Origin: Promerops cafer
Taxonomy: Eukaryota > Chordata > Aves > Passeriformes > Nectariniidae
Assembly: GCA_013398275.1 (NCBI GenBank)
Contig: VZSE01004870.1
Location: forward strand, 248,001-312,000
DNA length: 64,000 nt
Reading direction: 5' to 3'
A program made the position numbers and the translations under genes. Positions 1-12,600 of this stretch are shown here, piece after piece. The notes below the pieces were generated by a model. That model saw nothing but the letters and a program-made list of their open reading frames with translations, made no database searches and was not told the origin of the DNA. Each line of letters starts with the position of its first letter. The first letter of the stretch is position 1.

Positions 1-3000
1 AGCACCCTCTAGCACGGGAACTGAGCTTACTTTCCCACTACATTCAACCCACAGCAATGTTTTTCACTCCATGTCCTTTATCAACCCATTTTCTCACTTC
101 TCCCCTTTTTTCAAGGGCTTCTGCCTTCCCTCTCCTCAACAGTCGCCTTTTCTCTGCCAATGCCTGAGCTGTCATCTTTCTCCTGGCTTCCTGCCTGGCC
201 CAGCTGCTTTCCTGACCCCATTTTCAGACAAGGTTAAGGTCCAGGCCAGGCTCTAGCCTTTAGGCAAGCCCAGCAAAATGGCCTTGCCAAGGGTGGAAAT
301 ATCCAGGTTCTTTCATTGTGGTTCAAGTCACAAGGGCAGCTCCCATACAGGCTGGCAGCTGTGCTGCTCAACGGGCTCGAGCCAGTGGCCAGGAGGTAAA
401 TAGCTCCTCTCTGCTATTGGTCCCACAAGCTGTCACTTTCCTGTCCTTCATCGCTCTCATTTCAGTGCACTTGGCTTCCTTCTGCTTACTGCAGTTTCCA
501 AGATCTCCCAGGGAAGCGAAGAGGCCAAGGTCTAGGCAGAGGCATCCAGTCTAACAAGCTGTAGATCACTGTGACAAGGACTGGGGCAGTGTGCCTGAGG
601 TTCCCCTCCAGCTCACCCAGTGGGAAGCAGCAAAGGGAAGCCATCTCCTCACTCCAGGCTGGAGAGCAGGGCCAGGAAAAGCCACCCTGGACCTAAAAGC
701 TGTGCAAGACAAGCTGCTGGGATTCCAAGGCAGGCTTGGTGCCTTAGATCAAAACAAGCCATCATGCTGCCTTCAGCCAACCATCCCCTGCGTGCTGCAG
801 AGCAGCCAACACCATTCCTATCCTCCACCAACGTAGTCTTACTTCCATGAGCTCCCCAGCTGCACCTTCAAGGTGCATCAGGCTCTGGGCATGGGGGTAC
901 AGCAACTTCCAGCATGAGACAAGCAGCAGCTATTTTAGCTTTGTAGGAAGCACTAATTACCACATTTAAAAGCCTCATTTAAATGAAGGCTTGGGCAGTT
1001 CAGCCACATGGCAGCTACTTGCCCTTTCGGCAGAGCAACACACAACTTAACATGTCCATGTGTTGCTGACCACCACCTAAGGCATGAAAGCCTTCCTTGC
1101 CTCAGGAAGTACCACAAAGCTCTTCTTGGAGATTTCATGTCTCTTACCTAGTTTGGTCAGGGATTGTGATCCCATCAACCTTGTCCCATCACACAGCCTA
1201 ACACTGACTGCTTCCAGCTGTGCCTGACCCTCTGCCCAGTAGCACCATCAGGAAGTCGTCTCAAATTGTCCAGGTTTTGTTTTGAAACACCAATGCAGTT
1301 ACAAGAGCCTCAAGAGCATTTTCCAGCTGTTTTGGTCCACTGACGCAGGACAGACATCTGCATCTTCTCCTGTGGCAGCTCAGACCGACGGAAGGAAGCC
1401 CGGGCTCTGCTCCAGCAGCCATGCTTCCACCTCCCCTTCCTCAGGCTCACTGTGCAGCTAACACAGCAGCAGCATGCTCAGCCCAGCCATGAGAAGGATC
1501 CAGTGCCTTTGAAACGTTATTCTGGTCCACTTCCAGTGACAGTTTTTGCAGAAGCTAGAAGTGGGGCCCCCCATTTGGATGGAGAACCCCAAAACCCCTC
1601 CAGCCCTGCGTAGCCAGGCTCTCCCAGCAGCCAGATTCTGTCTTGGCACAGACATGGTCTCCATTTCCTAGTGGATGCCACCAGTAAACTCCCTCCAAGT
1701 AAAGCTGGCAAATACTTGGGAAGCATTTTGGAACACGTTTTAGGAGCAAGGGGGTTGCGTGTGTCAGTTTGTGGCCACAGGAATGTGCCCAGCACCCATG
1801 TATTGAGCATTCAGGCCTTGTCATCTTCTTGGATGGCATCTTCCCAGAATATGGCCCTCAGCAGACACCAGGCCATGATCTCCTCTGCCCTCATTGACCA
1901 AGGTCCTCCCTTCCCTGCTGCTGCAGCACTGTCCCTCTGCAGCCAGCTGGGGAGGGCAGGGGAAGGGGGCGTGAGAGCTGCATGCTTGGCACTCAGCCAT
2001 GCTCCATCACTTGCTCGCTGGGGGAGGCTGGGGGAAGCAGGGGAGGGAAACGAACAAAAACAGAAGCAAAGAGTGACTTCATCTTAAAAGGCAGCTGCAA
2101 CTTCCTCTGTTTGCAGGCTTTCCAGCTTTTCCCAGCAACACAACGGCTTCCTGCGGTCCTGCCTTGACACCCAGTGGGCATTCAGCGTGCCGGCAGCTGC
2201 CGCCCTCCGGTGTGAATTATGGCTGCTAATGGCCACGGGTGCCAGCTCCCGCCTTCCTCCGGCTCCAGTGCCAAGCCAGACAGCCTGAGCAATGGATGGA
2301 GCAGCAGGCAGATGTCCAGGGCTCCCGTCAGCCACCTACAGCCCTCCCATGTCAGTCCCCCACAACAGATGCATCGGTAAAAATGTTTCAGGTCCCAGCA
2401 CTGGACCAGCAGAGGTCACACAGGGCAGGTAAACCCCACGGTAAATCCTGGAGTTTCCTGTTGAAAAGGGCTTAGCAGGGCTCAAGAAAAAGTCCTTCTG
2501 CAAAACCAGGTCTCTTAGAGATATGGAGGGTCTTGCCTTCTGTCCCAGATGGTTTTCCCTGGTGCTTGAGTTGCTGACAGAACATTTCAGCTCGAGCAGC
2601 TGATCTCCTTCCTGCTCTCAGTGACACTGGAACAAGTCATCCCAGCTCTCCCTGTTTCTGTCCTTCTTCAGTTTTCACTCCCTCTCTCCCTCAAGTGCAA
2701 GATCTTCAGCACAGAGCCATGGCTATCACTTGTCCTCCTGACTCAACGCCTCTTTTTCCTTCCCCACCCAGTTCCCCCCCATGCACATCCACTTCTGCAC
2801 TTGCTAAACTTCAAGGGTTGAGCAGGGTCAGGACACAGCAACCACAAAAAAGCCAGGGAAAATAATTTAACCGCCATAAACCAGCATTTAAGCTGCAAAT
2901 GAAATGACCTGTACTTCCAAGAGAAAAAAATTAAGGGCATCATTAAGACCAAGGACAGCTGGGCTGTGCAGAAATGCAAAAAAAGAACAGAGAGTACAGA

Positions 3001-3632
3001 CTATCAACCTGAAAAGCTGATGCTTGTACTGCTCTGGAACGTATTGTGATAAGCATCACGGTGGCAGGATGCAGCTAAAGCAAGGCATACTATTTTGGGG
3101 ATCACAACAACAAATAAAAATAAGCATCAGCACAATGAAGTGTTGGAAATCACTACCTCTGAGTAAAGGAACTGCAGGCAGCAGGAGGAAAGGAAACCTA
3201 TTAGAACAGATGGATTTGTTCCCCAATTCAGATAGCTGGATGGGAAAAATGGTATTTGCAGGAGAGATTGTGCTGGGCACAGTGGTGCAGGACTGATAAA
3301 TGCCACTAAAGGTTGGCAGGAGGCCAAGACCTGTGCAGCCCTAGGTCCAGTCCCACAGACCTGTGCCATGGTAGGCTGCCAAGACAGCAGCATGGAACAG
3401 GGTCAGTCTCTTCGGGGAAGAAACACCTCAGTTCATCATAAAGTCAAGATATTTTGGTGCAAATACGTCAGAGAGAAGCAGTCAACTCCTCGAGCATCCC
3501 CAGTCATCCATACTGGGACCCAAGAGACCCCAACTGCCTCCCAGCCCAGCCCAGCATCTGTCAGCCATTGTCTGAACCCCAATAAGCCTTCCCTTCTTCT
3601 CAAGCCCCTCTGAAGCAACAAACAGACCCTAC
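1..3632 (-). other. VAC14: VAC14 intron 10 (partial)
   Basis: I looked for the next exon (the conserved LHLDGIVQVLNCHLS block) on the minus strand and did not find it. No repeat family or other gene is recognisable here. Confidence 0.7.
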
Positions 3633-3687
3633 CTGGTTACTGTGAAGACACCACTGTTGCTGGAGTCACCAGATGCATCCAGAGAAC
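3633..3687 (-). CDS. VAC14: VAC14 coding exon 10
   Basis: A 55-nt exon. Acceptor CCCCCAG|GT, donor CCAG|GTAGGG, phase consistent with exon 9. Encodes [17 protein letters not shown], matching the human linker ...CDSSFSSGISVFTAAS. It is the last VAC14 exon visible before the window edge. Confidence 0.85.
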
Positions 3688-6600
3688 CTGGGGGCAGAAA
3701 AATAGGAGACACAGCTAGTGGGGTGATGGGGAAGATAGACAGCAGGACTGGGAGGCTGGACAGCTGCGTGACCTTCTGCAAAGACATCACCAGTCATTGT
3801 CTGAGGGTCCAGGGACCCAAGGGATCCATTCTGCCTGCAGTGAGCATTTCACATTCCTTGTCAAGCCCTTCTCTGCTGCCAGACAAGCTGGTACAGAACT
3901 GCACTTACCCAGCAAAATGCAGATGGGCACAGCTTCAGATCTCTGCCCCAAACTGTGTCCCCTCCTCTGTAACAGAGACTCAGACACATCCTGCTGATGG
4001 TTTCAACCATTGTCAAAGAAGTAGCTCAGAACTGCAGCGCTCTCTTGATTTCAATACCTAAATATACCACATGCACAGTGAAGGTAGAATCCAACTCAGG
4101 ACATCTCCACTTGGCCATAGCCTGACTCCATGTCAAAGCCAAGTGACTCAAACAGCTTTCCAACCTCTCCTCTGTGCTAAAACTGGGTCTTACAAGCACA
4201 GTGACAAAGCATAACAAGATGAACTTGGCTCTTTGTGCCCCCTTGTGCCAACAGCCTCTACTCACACAAGCAACATCACCACATCAGCACACCCAAGGAA
4301 TAGAGCTGAGTTTCTCATAGAAAGGCATCACAATTTTATCTGATTCTGACTGCTTCAAGGTGCAATTTGATACCAGAGGGGCTGAGAATACAGCAATTAA
4401 GCTTTCTGTTGATATTTTAAAGCTCTTCTGTGACAGATTTTAATACAAGAAGGTATTCTTGGGACAAATAAGGAATAATAGAGTTTTTGCTGCTGTGCTA
4501 TGGCAGTAAATTTTTCTGCTTTATCTCTTCTAGTAAAAAAGCCTGTACAAAGTTAGGTAATGAACGCTTTTCCACCTTTACTGAAGACTAAGACGCTTAT
4601 TTAGACTGATATTTTGAGGTGCCTGGGTCCACGTTACGGATAAAAACTAAAAAAAAAGGAGGAAAAAGAACGTTGCATTGGCCGGGAATCGAACCCGGGC
4701 CTCCCGCGTGGCAGGCGAGAATTCTACCACTGAACCACCAATGCTGCCCTTAGCGCTGCCCCTGCGCCTGCAGCCTGCTCCTGCCACCCCAACTGCTGCC
4801 CACGCCCCCACTGCCACCCACACCCTGCCCCAGCAGCTCCCCTGGCAGCTCCCCGCTTCCCTGCCTTCCACTGCTGCTGTCGGACAAGGAAATCCTTCAG
4901 TCTTAATCCCATCCTCCTGCTCCCTCTCATGGCAGGATTTTCCAAAAGCCACTGGTGGGCGCATTACAGGAGAGCACGGTGCTGAAGGTGCAGCTTTAGA
5001 AGAACCCAGATGAGCCCTTGTGATTTAAACACTAACACATATTTCACACACCTGGACAAAAAGATGTGTTGTGCCAGAAGAAACGTTTAGTCATGCCAGG
5101 ACAACAGAATCCAAGGGATGTTGGAGGGCTAACACCACTGCTGTTCCCAGGCGTTGATTGATGGGAACCACTTAGGTTTTTTTCACTTGAACCCTCCTTC
5201 AGGTCTCCCATCCCACTTGCAAACTTTCGCCTTTTATGTTCTGGAAATTTTAGGACTGGGACAATACTTGCCAGATGGTCTGGAGAGCACCATGAATCTG
5301 GAAAGGATCCAAAATTCTTCTCCTATCTGTTCTCTACCCTTTCCCCACCCCCCCGCCCCATCCTCCATGCACGTGTTGATGCTCTCCCAGGACTAAAACA
5401 GCTCTCTGAGCTCTTGTTTGGGTGATGATGCCTGCTCTCAAACTAGAAATGACCTTTTTCAGGTCAACTTGATGACTAAGTTGAAGGGGAGCACGGTGAG
5501 AGGATGAGGATGCTCACCAGGGCATGCAGCAATGCAGCACCACTTGGGCTCCAGGTTAGAGCCATGACCCCCTCATGCAGCCTTCAACAAGCGTGTCTGT
5601 CTCAGCACAGGATCATCTGTGCAACAGGTCTCCAAATAAAGAACAGAGGACCCCTGTACTCTGAGCTGCTTCAGGACACCAAACCAACTCAAGAACTTCT
5701 CTTGAGAACATTCCCTTGACCTTCTTTACACCTCTACCGGCCCAGACCAACTGGGACTCACCGGTGGTCACTGCCTCTGGCTTGGAGAGGGACTCCTCCG
5801 AGGTGGGCTCTGCTGGTATAGTCATTGATGGCTTGGCCTCATCCATTTCGTCATCCTCTGGGATGACCAGCTTCATCAGGCTCTGGTTGCACACGTTCGC
5901 CACCTCCTTGATGTCTGAGTGAAGGCAGTGTAAGGAACATGCAGTCCCACATATGGCCAGGTGTTGGCCACGGAGAAGCCACCGGAGCCCCACCAGAGCT
6001 GCCCCAGCCCAGCTACTGCAAGCCCCCTCACATCCTAAGGGCCAGTGGGGATGCTCTCTTGGTGGGAGAACTTTTCCTGGACCTGTACCCCAAGGGCAGG
6101 AAACAGGCACTGGAACAGGCACTTCCCTGTGGGTTGCTGTAGCAGGAATGGAATGGGAGCAGCTCTGAGTTACAAGGATACTCTTCTTGCGATCATCGTA
6201 GGAGAGACACGGCAGGACAGCGGTCAGGATCCCGGAGGAGTAAGGCAGCATCACCCGGCCAGCCAGCTGGATGAACTCCCGCATCCAGCACATGGCTGTC
6301 AGCTGGATCAGGTCATCTGGAAGACATGGGACAAGCAAAGGTGAGGGAAAGGGCAGCACTGGCTCCACAGGCCAAGGACCACCTGCAAGCAAGGAGCTGT
6401 CTCTGCTCCATCCTGAGAGACCCTCATCTGAGACAGTTTAGTCCCAGAGGAGATCAGTATGACCTGAACCTCCAGTGATCTTGAGATTAAACACAACCAT
6501 TAGGTTTCAGTTAACTCAGTTCAACCCATAGTGCAGGTTTCCTCATTTACAGGTATTCCTTCAAGCTTCCCAATGCATAAGGATATTTCTTCAGTGTGTC

Positions 6601-9600
6601 TGGGTCAAGCATCATGTCTAGAGCTGGGGTTTTAACAACCTCCCTAAATTCTGGAAAAGGCACCACTGCCACAGCACTCTGCTGATGCAAGGCCAGATTT
6701 TAAGCTTAAATAGTGTAAATTCATTGGGAGTTAGTTTAACCAAGAGCAAGCAATCTCAGTCTATCTACACTTTTCTATCTCACAGGAAACTCACTCCCAT
6801 TCAGCAACATTTAAAGAGCACAATGAGCAGAACTTGGGAACAAAATCCTTCTCAGGAAACACATCCAGCTGTAACTCTCTGCCACTGCCTACACAACAGA
6901 CCCATGGGAGCTCTAGCGCAGCACTGGCACAAAGCCCACAACACATCCTTAACTCTCTGACCTATGTACCAAGTGCACTAGAGGTTACAGTAAGATCTTA
7001 AGATCCTCCTAAAAGTGCTGGATATCCACAGGTGCCAAATATCTTTTAGGCCCCTCCGTTTTGGAGGATGCCAAACCTGTGTTGTGGCTGGGGGGTCTGC
7101 AGTACAAAAGCAGTTGTGACAACTACAGAAGAGCTGGCTGTTCCCTCTTTTCCGTGCGATTTCCATGAACAGTGACAAAAAACAGGAGAGCAGTTGAGCT
7201 GGTGAACAACCTGCTGGAAAACTCCTGGCCTGAATCTACAGTCGGCACCACAAACCAGGAGGCTGGTGCTACTGCCTGGTCCTGTGCACTCACCTGCTGC
7301 CTGGCAGTGGATCACCAGGATATTGGCCATTTCTGCAAACTTCACACTGGAGGGATTCTTCTTGATCTCCTTGAGGAATTCCCCAAGAGCCACCTCACAC
7401 CTGTGGAGAGGCAGAGCAGCTGGTCAGCACTCAGTCACCTTAGAGCAGAACTTATGGAGACTATCTTCTCCAGGTGCACATAGAAGGATGCTAGTGGCAT
7501 GGCAGAAGTGTCTCCGCACAGAGGCAGCAGCAGGAAAGATGAGGGTGACAAGCTCACCCTGCCCCACAGCAGAGACTGCACACAGGTGCAAGGACAGAGG
7601 TGATGGCAGCACAGAGCCCCCCACAGCTTCCACAACTCCCCCACAGCCACACAGCTTCTGTGGATATGGAGGTGCCTGGGATGAAGAGCAGTGGGGCAGG
7701 TGATGCCCAAAGCTTTCAGTGCTTGTTCCTTGACATGTGGTTGCTGGGAAAAAAAAAAGATATAGGGAGGATCCAGAAAGGCTTTGCAGCAGGATAGACC
7801 CAGGCCGGTCTCACCACTTACTTATACCCTACAAAACCAGTCCAGCCACTCTCTCCCAGCACAAAATGCCAAGATCCTTTGACTTCCCTGAGAACATGCA
7901 GACACATTCCTGTGCTTCAAAATGCCTCTGTCTTGGGACCAGCAGTGTATCTGTGGAGCTAGCTCCCAATCCTTGCTTCTCCTCTCTACCCAGGAGATGC
8001 TGGGCTGGAGCTCTGCCTTGCCAAGGAAGTTTCTCATGCTGCAAGTTTCTTCAGAGAGCTCATGCCCATCTCAGAACCACACACGAGCCTCTGTGGCTCT
8101 GACGTCAGGTGCCAGGAAGGCAACAAGCCAAAACAGTTTCTCCCCCAGCACAGAGTATGGCATCGTCCATGGCCACGGGATGGGGCAGGCCCTTGCCAAG
8201 GACACTTTGATGCACTGCCCAAGCCAATCTGTCTCCCACCACACACATGGAGCTTCACTGCAGTTACACACAAAAGTCGAAAACCAATAGAAAAAGTGAC
8301 AGATCAACAGTGAACATGACACAGCCCTCGCAACCAGCCAGCCTCCACACCCACATTTTCCGTATCTCCTTGCTGTTGTCTCCCAGGATCTGGAAGAGTC
8401 CATCTAGGATTTCTGGCAGGTAATCCAAGAGGTTGATATCAGGCACAGACTCTAAGACCAGGATCTAGATCAGGGAGGAATACAAAAGAAGAGGTGAGTT
8501 TTCAGGCCGCCAGCTAACATCACCAGCCCAAATCTGGCAGGATACTGAGGAATTCAGAGCTCAGCTGTGTGGGATAGGGGGAAGGAAAAGAGGACACTGT
8601 GGAGTTGCCCATCTTGGGAAGCAGCTGAACTAGGATAGCAAACAAGCAATCAGCCTGCAGCAGTGCTACATTTCCAATCACAGCTCTGCAAAACAAAGCA
8701 GGGATCAGGAATGACTGCCAAGACACATCCAGGCAGACCTGGGGTGGCAACAGTACGGCTGAGAGAGAGAACACAGGGGAACACATCTCCCCAGACTCCA
8801 GCCAGGCACCAAGAGTTCCTGCTTTGCACAGAAAGGAGAGAGCAAGTGGAGATCCCTTGCCTCCTGGAGAGTAACATCTCTCCATCACCTCTGCATGATG
8901 GAAAGCAGCCTAGCTTTCCCTTGGGAGACTATAACCTCTAGAGCACACTATGTCTATTTATACAAGCAACACTTTAAGTGTACTTTCTAACTTGGTGTGC
9001 AGTGTCCTCAACAGGTTGGCAGAAGTGCAGTGCCATATCCCTGCCACTGCAACAACAAGGTGACAGGGAGCGGGCCTTTTAAAGAAGCAGGTAAAAACTC
9101 TGCTGACTTAAAAACCTGCCCAAATAAATCCAGGTGCCTGAGCTCACACATCACCGTGGATATCTGCAGTTTGCCTGTACACGAGAAGCTGATAGGACAC
9201 AAGGTCCTGGTGGTCAGACTGGCAGGCACACACGGCACCCCGTGTACCTACCCAGGATATGATGAACTGGCGGGCGTACTGGTTGTTGGAGTAAATCCTC
9301 TCACGCAGCAGTGGGATGAAGCCTACCAGGTCAAACTGGTTGCTCTCTGTCACGATATCCTGCAGAGCCCAAGCAGAGGGTGTTAGAATGACTGCCAGTA
9401 TGCGCCCATGCAGCAACCCTAACCCCAGTCTTTTTAAGCCACGTGACAGGAAAAAGATGACAAGCGTGAGTCTGCAGGTCAGGAGATGTGGGGAGAAAGA
9501 ATCATACAGTTTATGCAGGCAATGAGCTGGCAATCCCCCTCAGGCAGAGGCTAATGCTGAGCAGGACCCAGAGAGGGATGCTCCTGCCTGCTGTGTGCCA

Positions 9601-12600
9601 GCCTGGCTGAACAGAAGATGGGAAGCTTCTCTGATTCATGCCTCAGTGCTGTGCTGCACACATGAGCAAGCACTTCTGATGCAGCCACGTGGACTGGGGT
9701 GGGAGAGTCCCCTGACTTCCCTTTACAGCTCTTTCCACATGCTTGGTGGATTTTGCTGCATGGCTGAGTCCCTGGCCCTGATGCAGTGGAGCAGATCTCC
9801 CAACAGAAGGGTTTACAGCAGCAGACTGGGTTAACTGCTGTGATAACAAGGAGCAAGGGCAGGACCTGGTAGGAAGCTGCTCACCTCTGAACAGCAGCAG
9901 AAAAGGAACTGGGAGGTTTGTGGCAGTAAAAGCCTGTCAGCAGGCAGAACAGGAATGGGAACCACACCCTGAAGCAGCAGCAGCAGCTCCACCCACATCA
10001 TGACTCCCTTAGGCAAGGCAAGGAGAGCAGAGCAACAGCCCTCCTGCTGCCTGGCACAGGACTGCAACTCTCAGGCTCAAACCTTGCTTCCACCAGCTCC
10101 CACAAGCTGAATGCACACATGGCACTGTGATAACCCACCAGCCCCTCCATCCAGCTGCCTGAGAAGGCCACCAGAGCCTTGATCGAAGAGGCTGCAGTCA
10201 GTGAGAGAAAGAAATGTTCAGACAGCAGCCACAGGACTCAGATGGGATGGCTTTAGCAGCTGCAGCCTCGTGGACTGACATGTCCCCAGCCAGGACATGG
10301 CTCCAACTTGCACCAAGGACTCTAGGAGAGCAAAAATACCTTGAGGAGCCGATCAAGGAGCTCGGAGCCACTTTTGACATTTGGGTCAGGATCAGCAGCC
10401 AGCTGTGAAAGAAACAAAGAGACATTGCAACAGTGGGTCCCAGGCCTGCTCCCTGCTCTGCAGCACACCTCCCAGTAGGCTCATAGGACTGCTACTCTCC
10501 TTTGTCAACACAGTGACAGATATACAGAAGTCCCTTTATCTCCACCTTCTCATTAGGCTCCAAAAAATTCTCCTGAGAGACTTCCTAAGGGGGAGATCAA
10601 GCACATATCACCTCCCCCAGCTATGCAGGTTTTCATGGGCCAGCAGTCACACTCTCAAAGAAAAGAGAAATGCAGGTTACCTTAATGAAAATCTGCAAAG
10701 GCAGACACACACAGACAAAATTTTGATGCTACAGACCCAACAAAGCCGAAGTGCTGCAGAGCCACCTTGCCTGCAGCAGTTCTCTCAGCCTCATTTTCTA
10801 ATACCATTCAACAAGGAGCAGGAGAATACATCCTGGAGGTGAGGACAGAGAACAAGGTATCTTACAGTCAACTTTATACCCACAGTATCAGTGGCTACTG
10901 TGTAGAAACTGCTCATTTTGCTGATGCTTGTGGGTCCCTTCCAACTCAGAATATTCTGTGATGCTGTCCTTCAGACCTGTCTGGGTCAAAGTAAACCAGT
11001 TTGCTTGGAAAGAAAACCTTGGACAACTTGGTTTGACTTGGAGATGATGAGGACTAGTCCTTGAAAAGCACATGGGGGTTAAGAGGAAGCTTCTTACCTT
11101 ACTGAGGCCATCAAAGAGCACGTTGAAGTGTGGGAGGACAGAACCCCTGGCCACCTTGACAATGTTGTAGAGAGCCTCGCAGGCGTAGTACCGCAGTCGA
11201 CTGTCAGCATCATTGAAACACGTCAGCACCGGCTCGATCAGCTCCTTCAGGTACAGCCCAGAGTCCTGGGGAGCACGAGGAGACTGGTTAGCTAAGGACC
11301 ATGCCACAGAGAGTGAGAAGAGATGGCACTGCCCTGGAACATACTGCAAATACTCAGGCCTGTGATGACTTCAGTGCACCTATGCTGGGCAGGATTTACT
11401 AATGAATTTGGAATTTTATTACTGAATTTTGTTATTCAGGTACAGTGAGAAGCAATCGGGTTTGCTGGGCATCTGCCTGATCTCCTGCCTGCAGGGCAGA
11501 GGGAGCCAGGGATGGATTTCTGCGTGGGCCAGAGTCAGCACTGCACAGCAGGAGATAGAAGAGCTGCAACTCTTGTCAGCTCTTTTAACACAAACTAGCA
11601 CCCAACCTGCTGAGTCTAGTCCTACTGCAGGAGACTGAAGAGGGACAGAAGCCCTTCAACCTCGCCTAGGCAGCAGCCCAGACATAATCCAGGCCAGAAA
11701 GTGCTCCTGGGCCCACTGGGTGTACTGGGAAAACTCCAACACAAGGCAGCTGTAGGCTGCAATGCAGGGAGGGAGCCAGGGAGCTGTGGGGGCCACAAGT
11801 CTGACTCTTCCCATCACAGTGAAACAAGAGGAGCTGCTGTTCTCTCACCACAAGCCAAAAAACCCACCATACCTACCTTGCCCAGGGCAATGGAGCAAGC
11901 AGCGAGGCCAATGAGTCCCCCTTTCCGGCTGTGGGGGTGCTGGGAGAGTGCAAACTCCTGTGACAGGATCTGGATCACGTGTTTGATCTGGGATGTGTTG
12001 TTCTGAGCCACAAACTCTCGCACCAGCCTGGGGAGAAGAGGGGGAGGCACACAGGGAGGTTTAGGTTCTAGCTTATACAAACACTGAGGGGCTTGGTGAT
12101 AGAGACAGGGACTTTCAACCACAACAAACACCAGAGAAAGCAGTACTGAAACAGGGAATGCTTAAGGAACCCAAAAGTGAAACCAGAGCTCTCCCTTCCT
12201 CCCCACTCACATCCACCAGCAGCTCCCTGCTCCAGCCTGCAGCCTCCTACACAGTTCACAAACTCTCAGCCCAGGATGTGCTCTCAAGGGCCAACCCAGT
12301 GCAGCTGAGTGCTTGCAGAGAAGTTAAGTTACCAGGTCTTCAAATACCCTCTCCAACAGGGCAGGTTACTGGGGTCATTTACCTGCAGCATCATGGCACA
12401 GGATGGGAGCTCAGCACACACCCGGAGTGCTGGTGGCTTGGCAGTGAATTGCTGCCCACCAGGCCTACACACAGTGCCATGGTTTTGAGCACTTCCAGCC
12501 ACCCATATAGTGCTTCAGTTAGCATCTCCTATATCTAACTTTACTACTAACTGTATATTTCAATATATTCTTAAACAGCCCAAGATTTAACGAAAAGCGG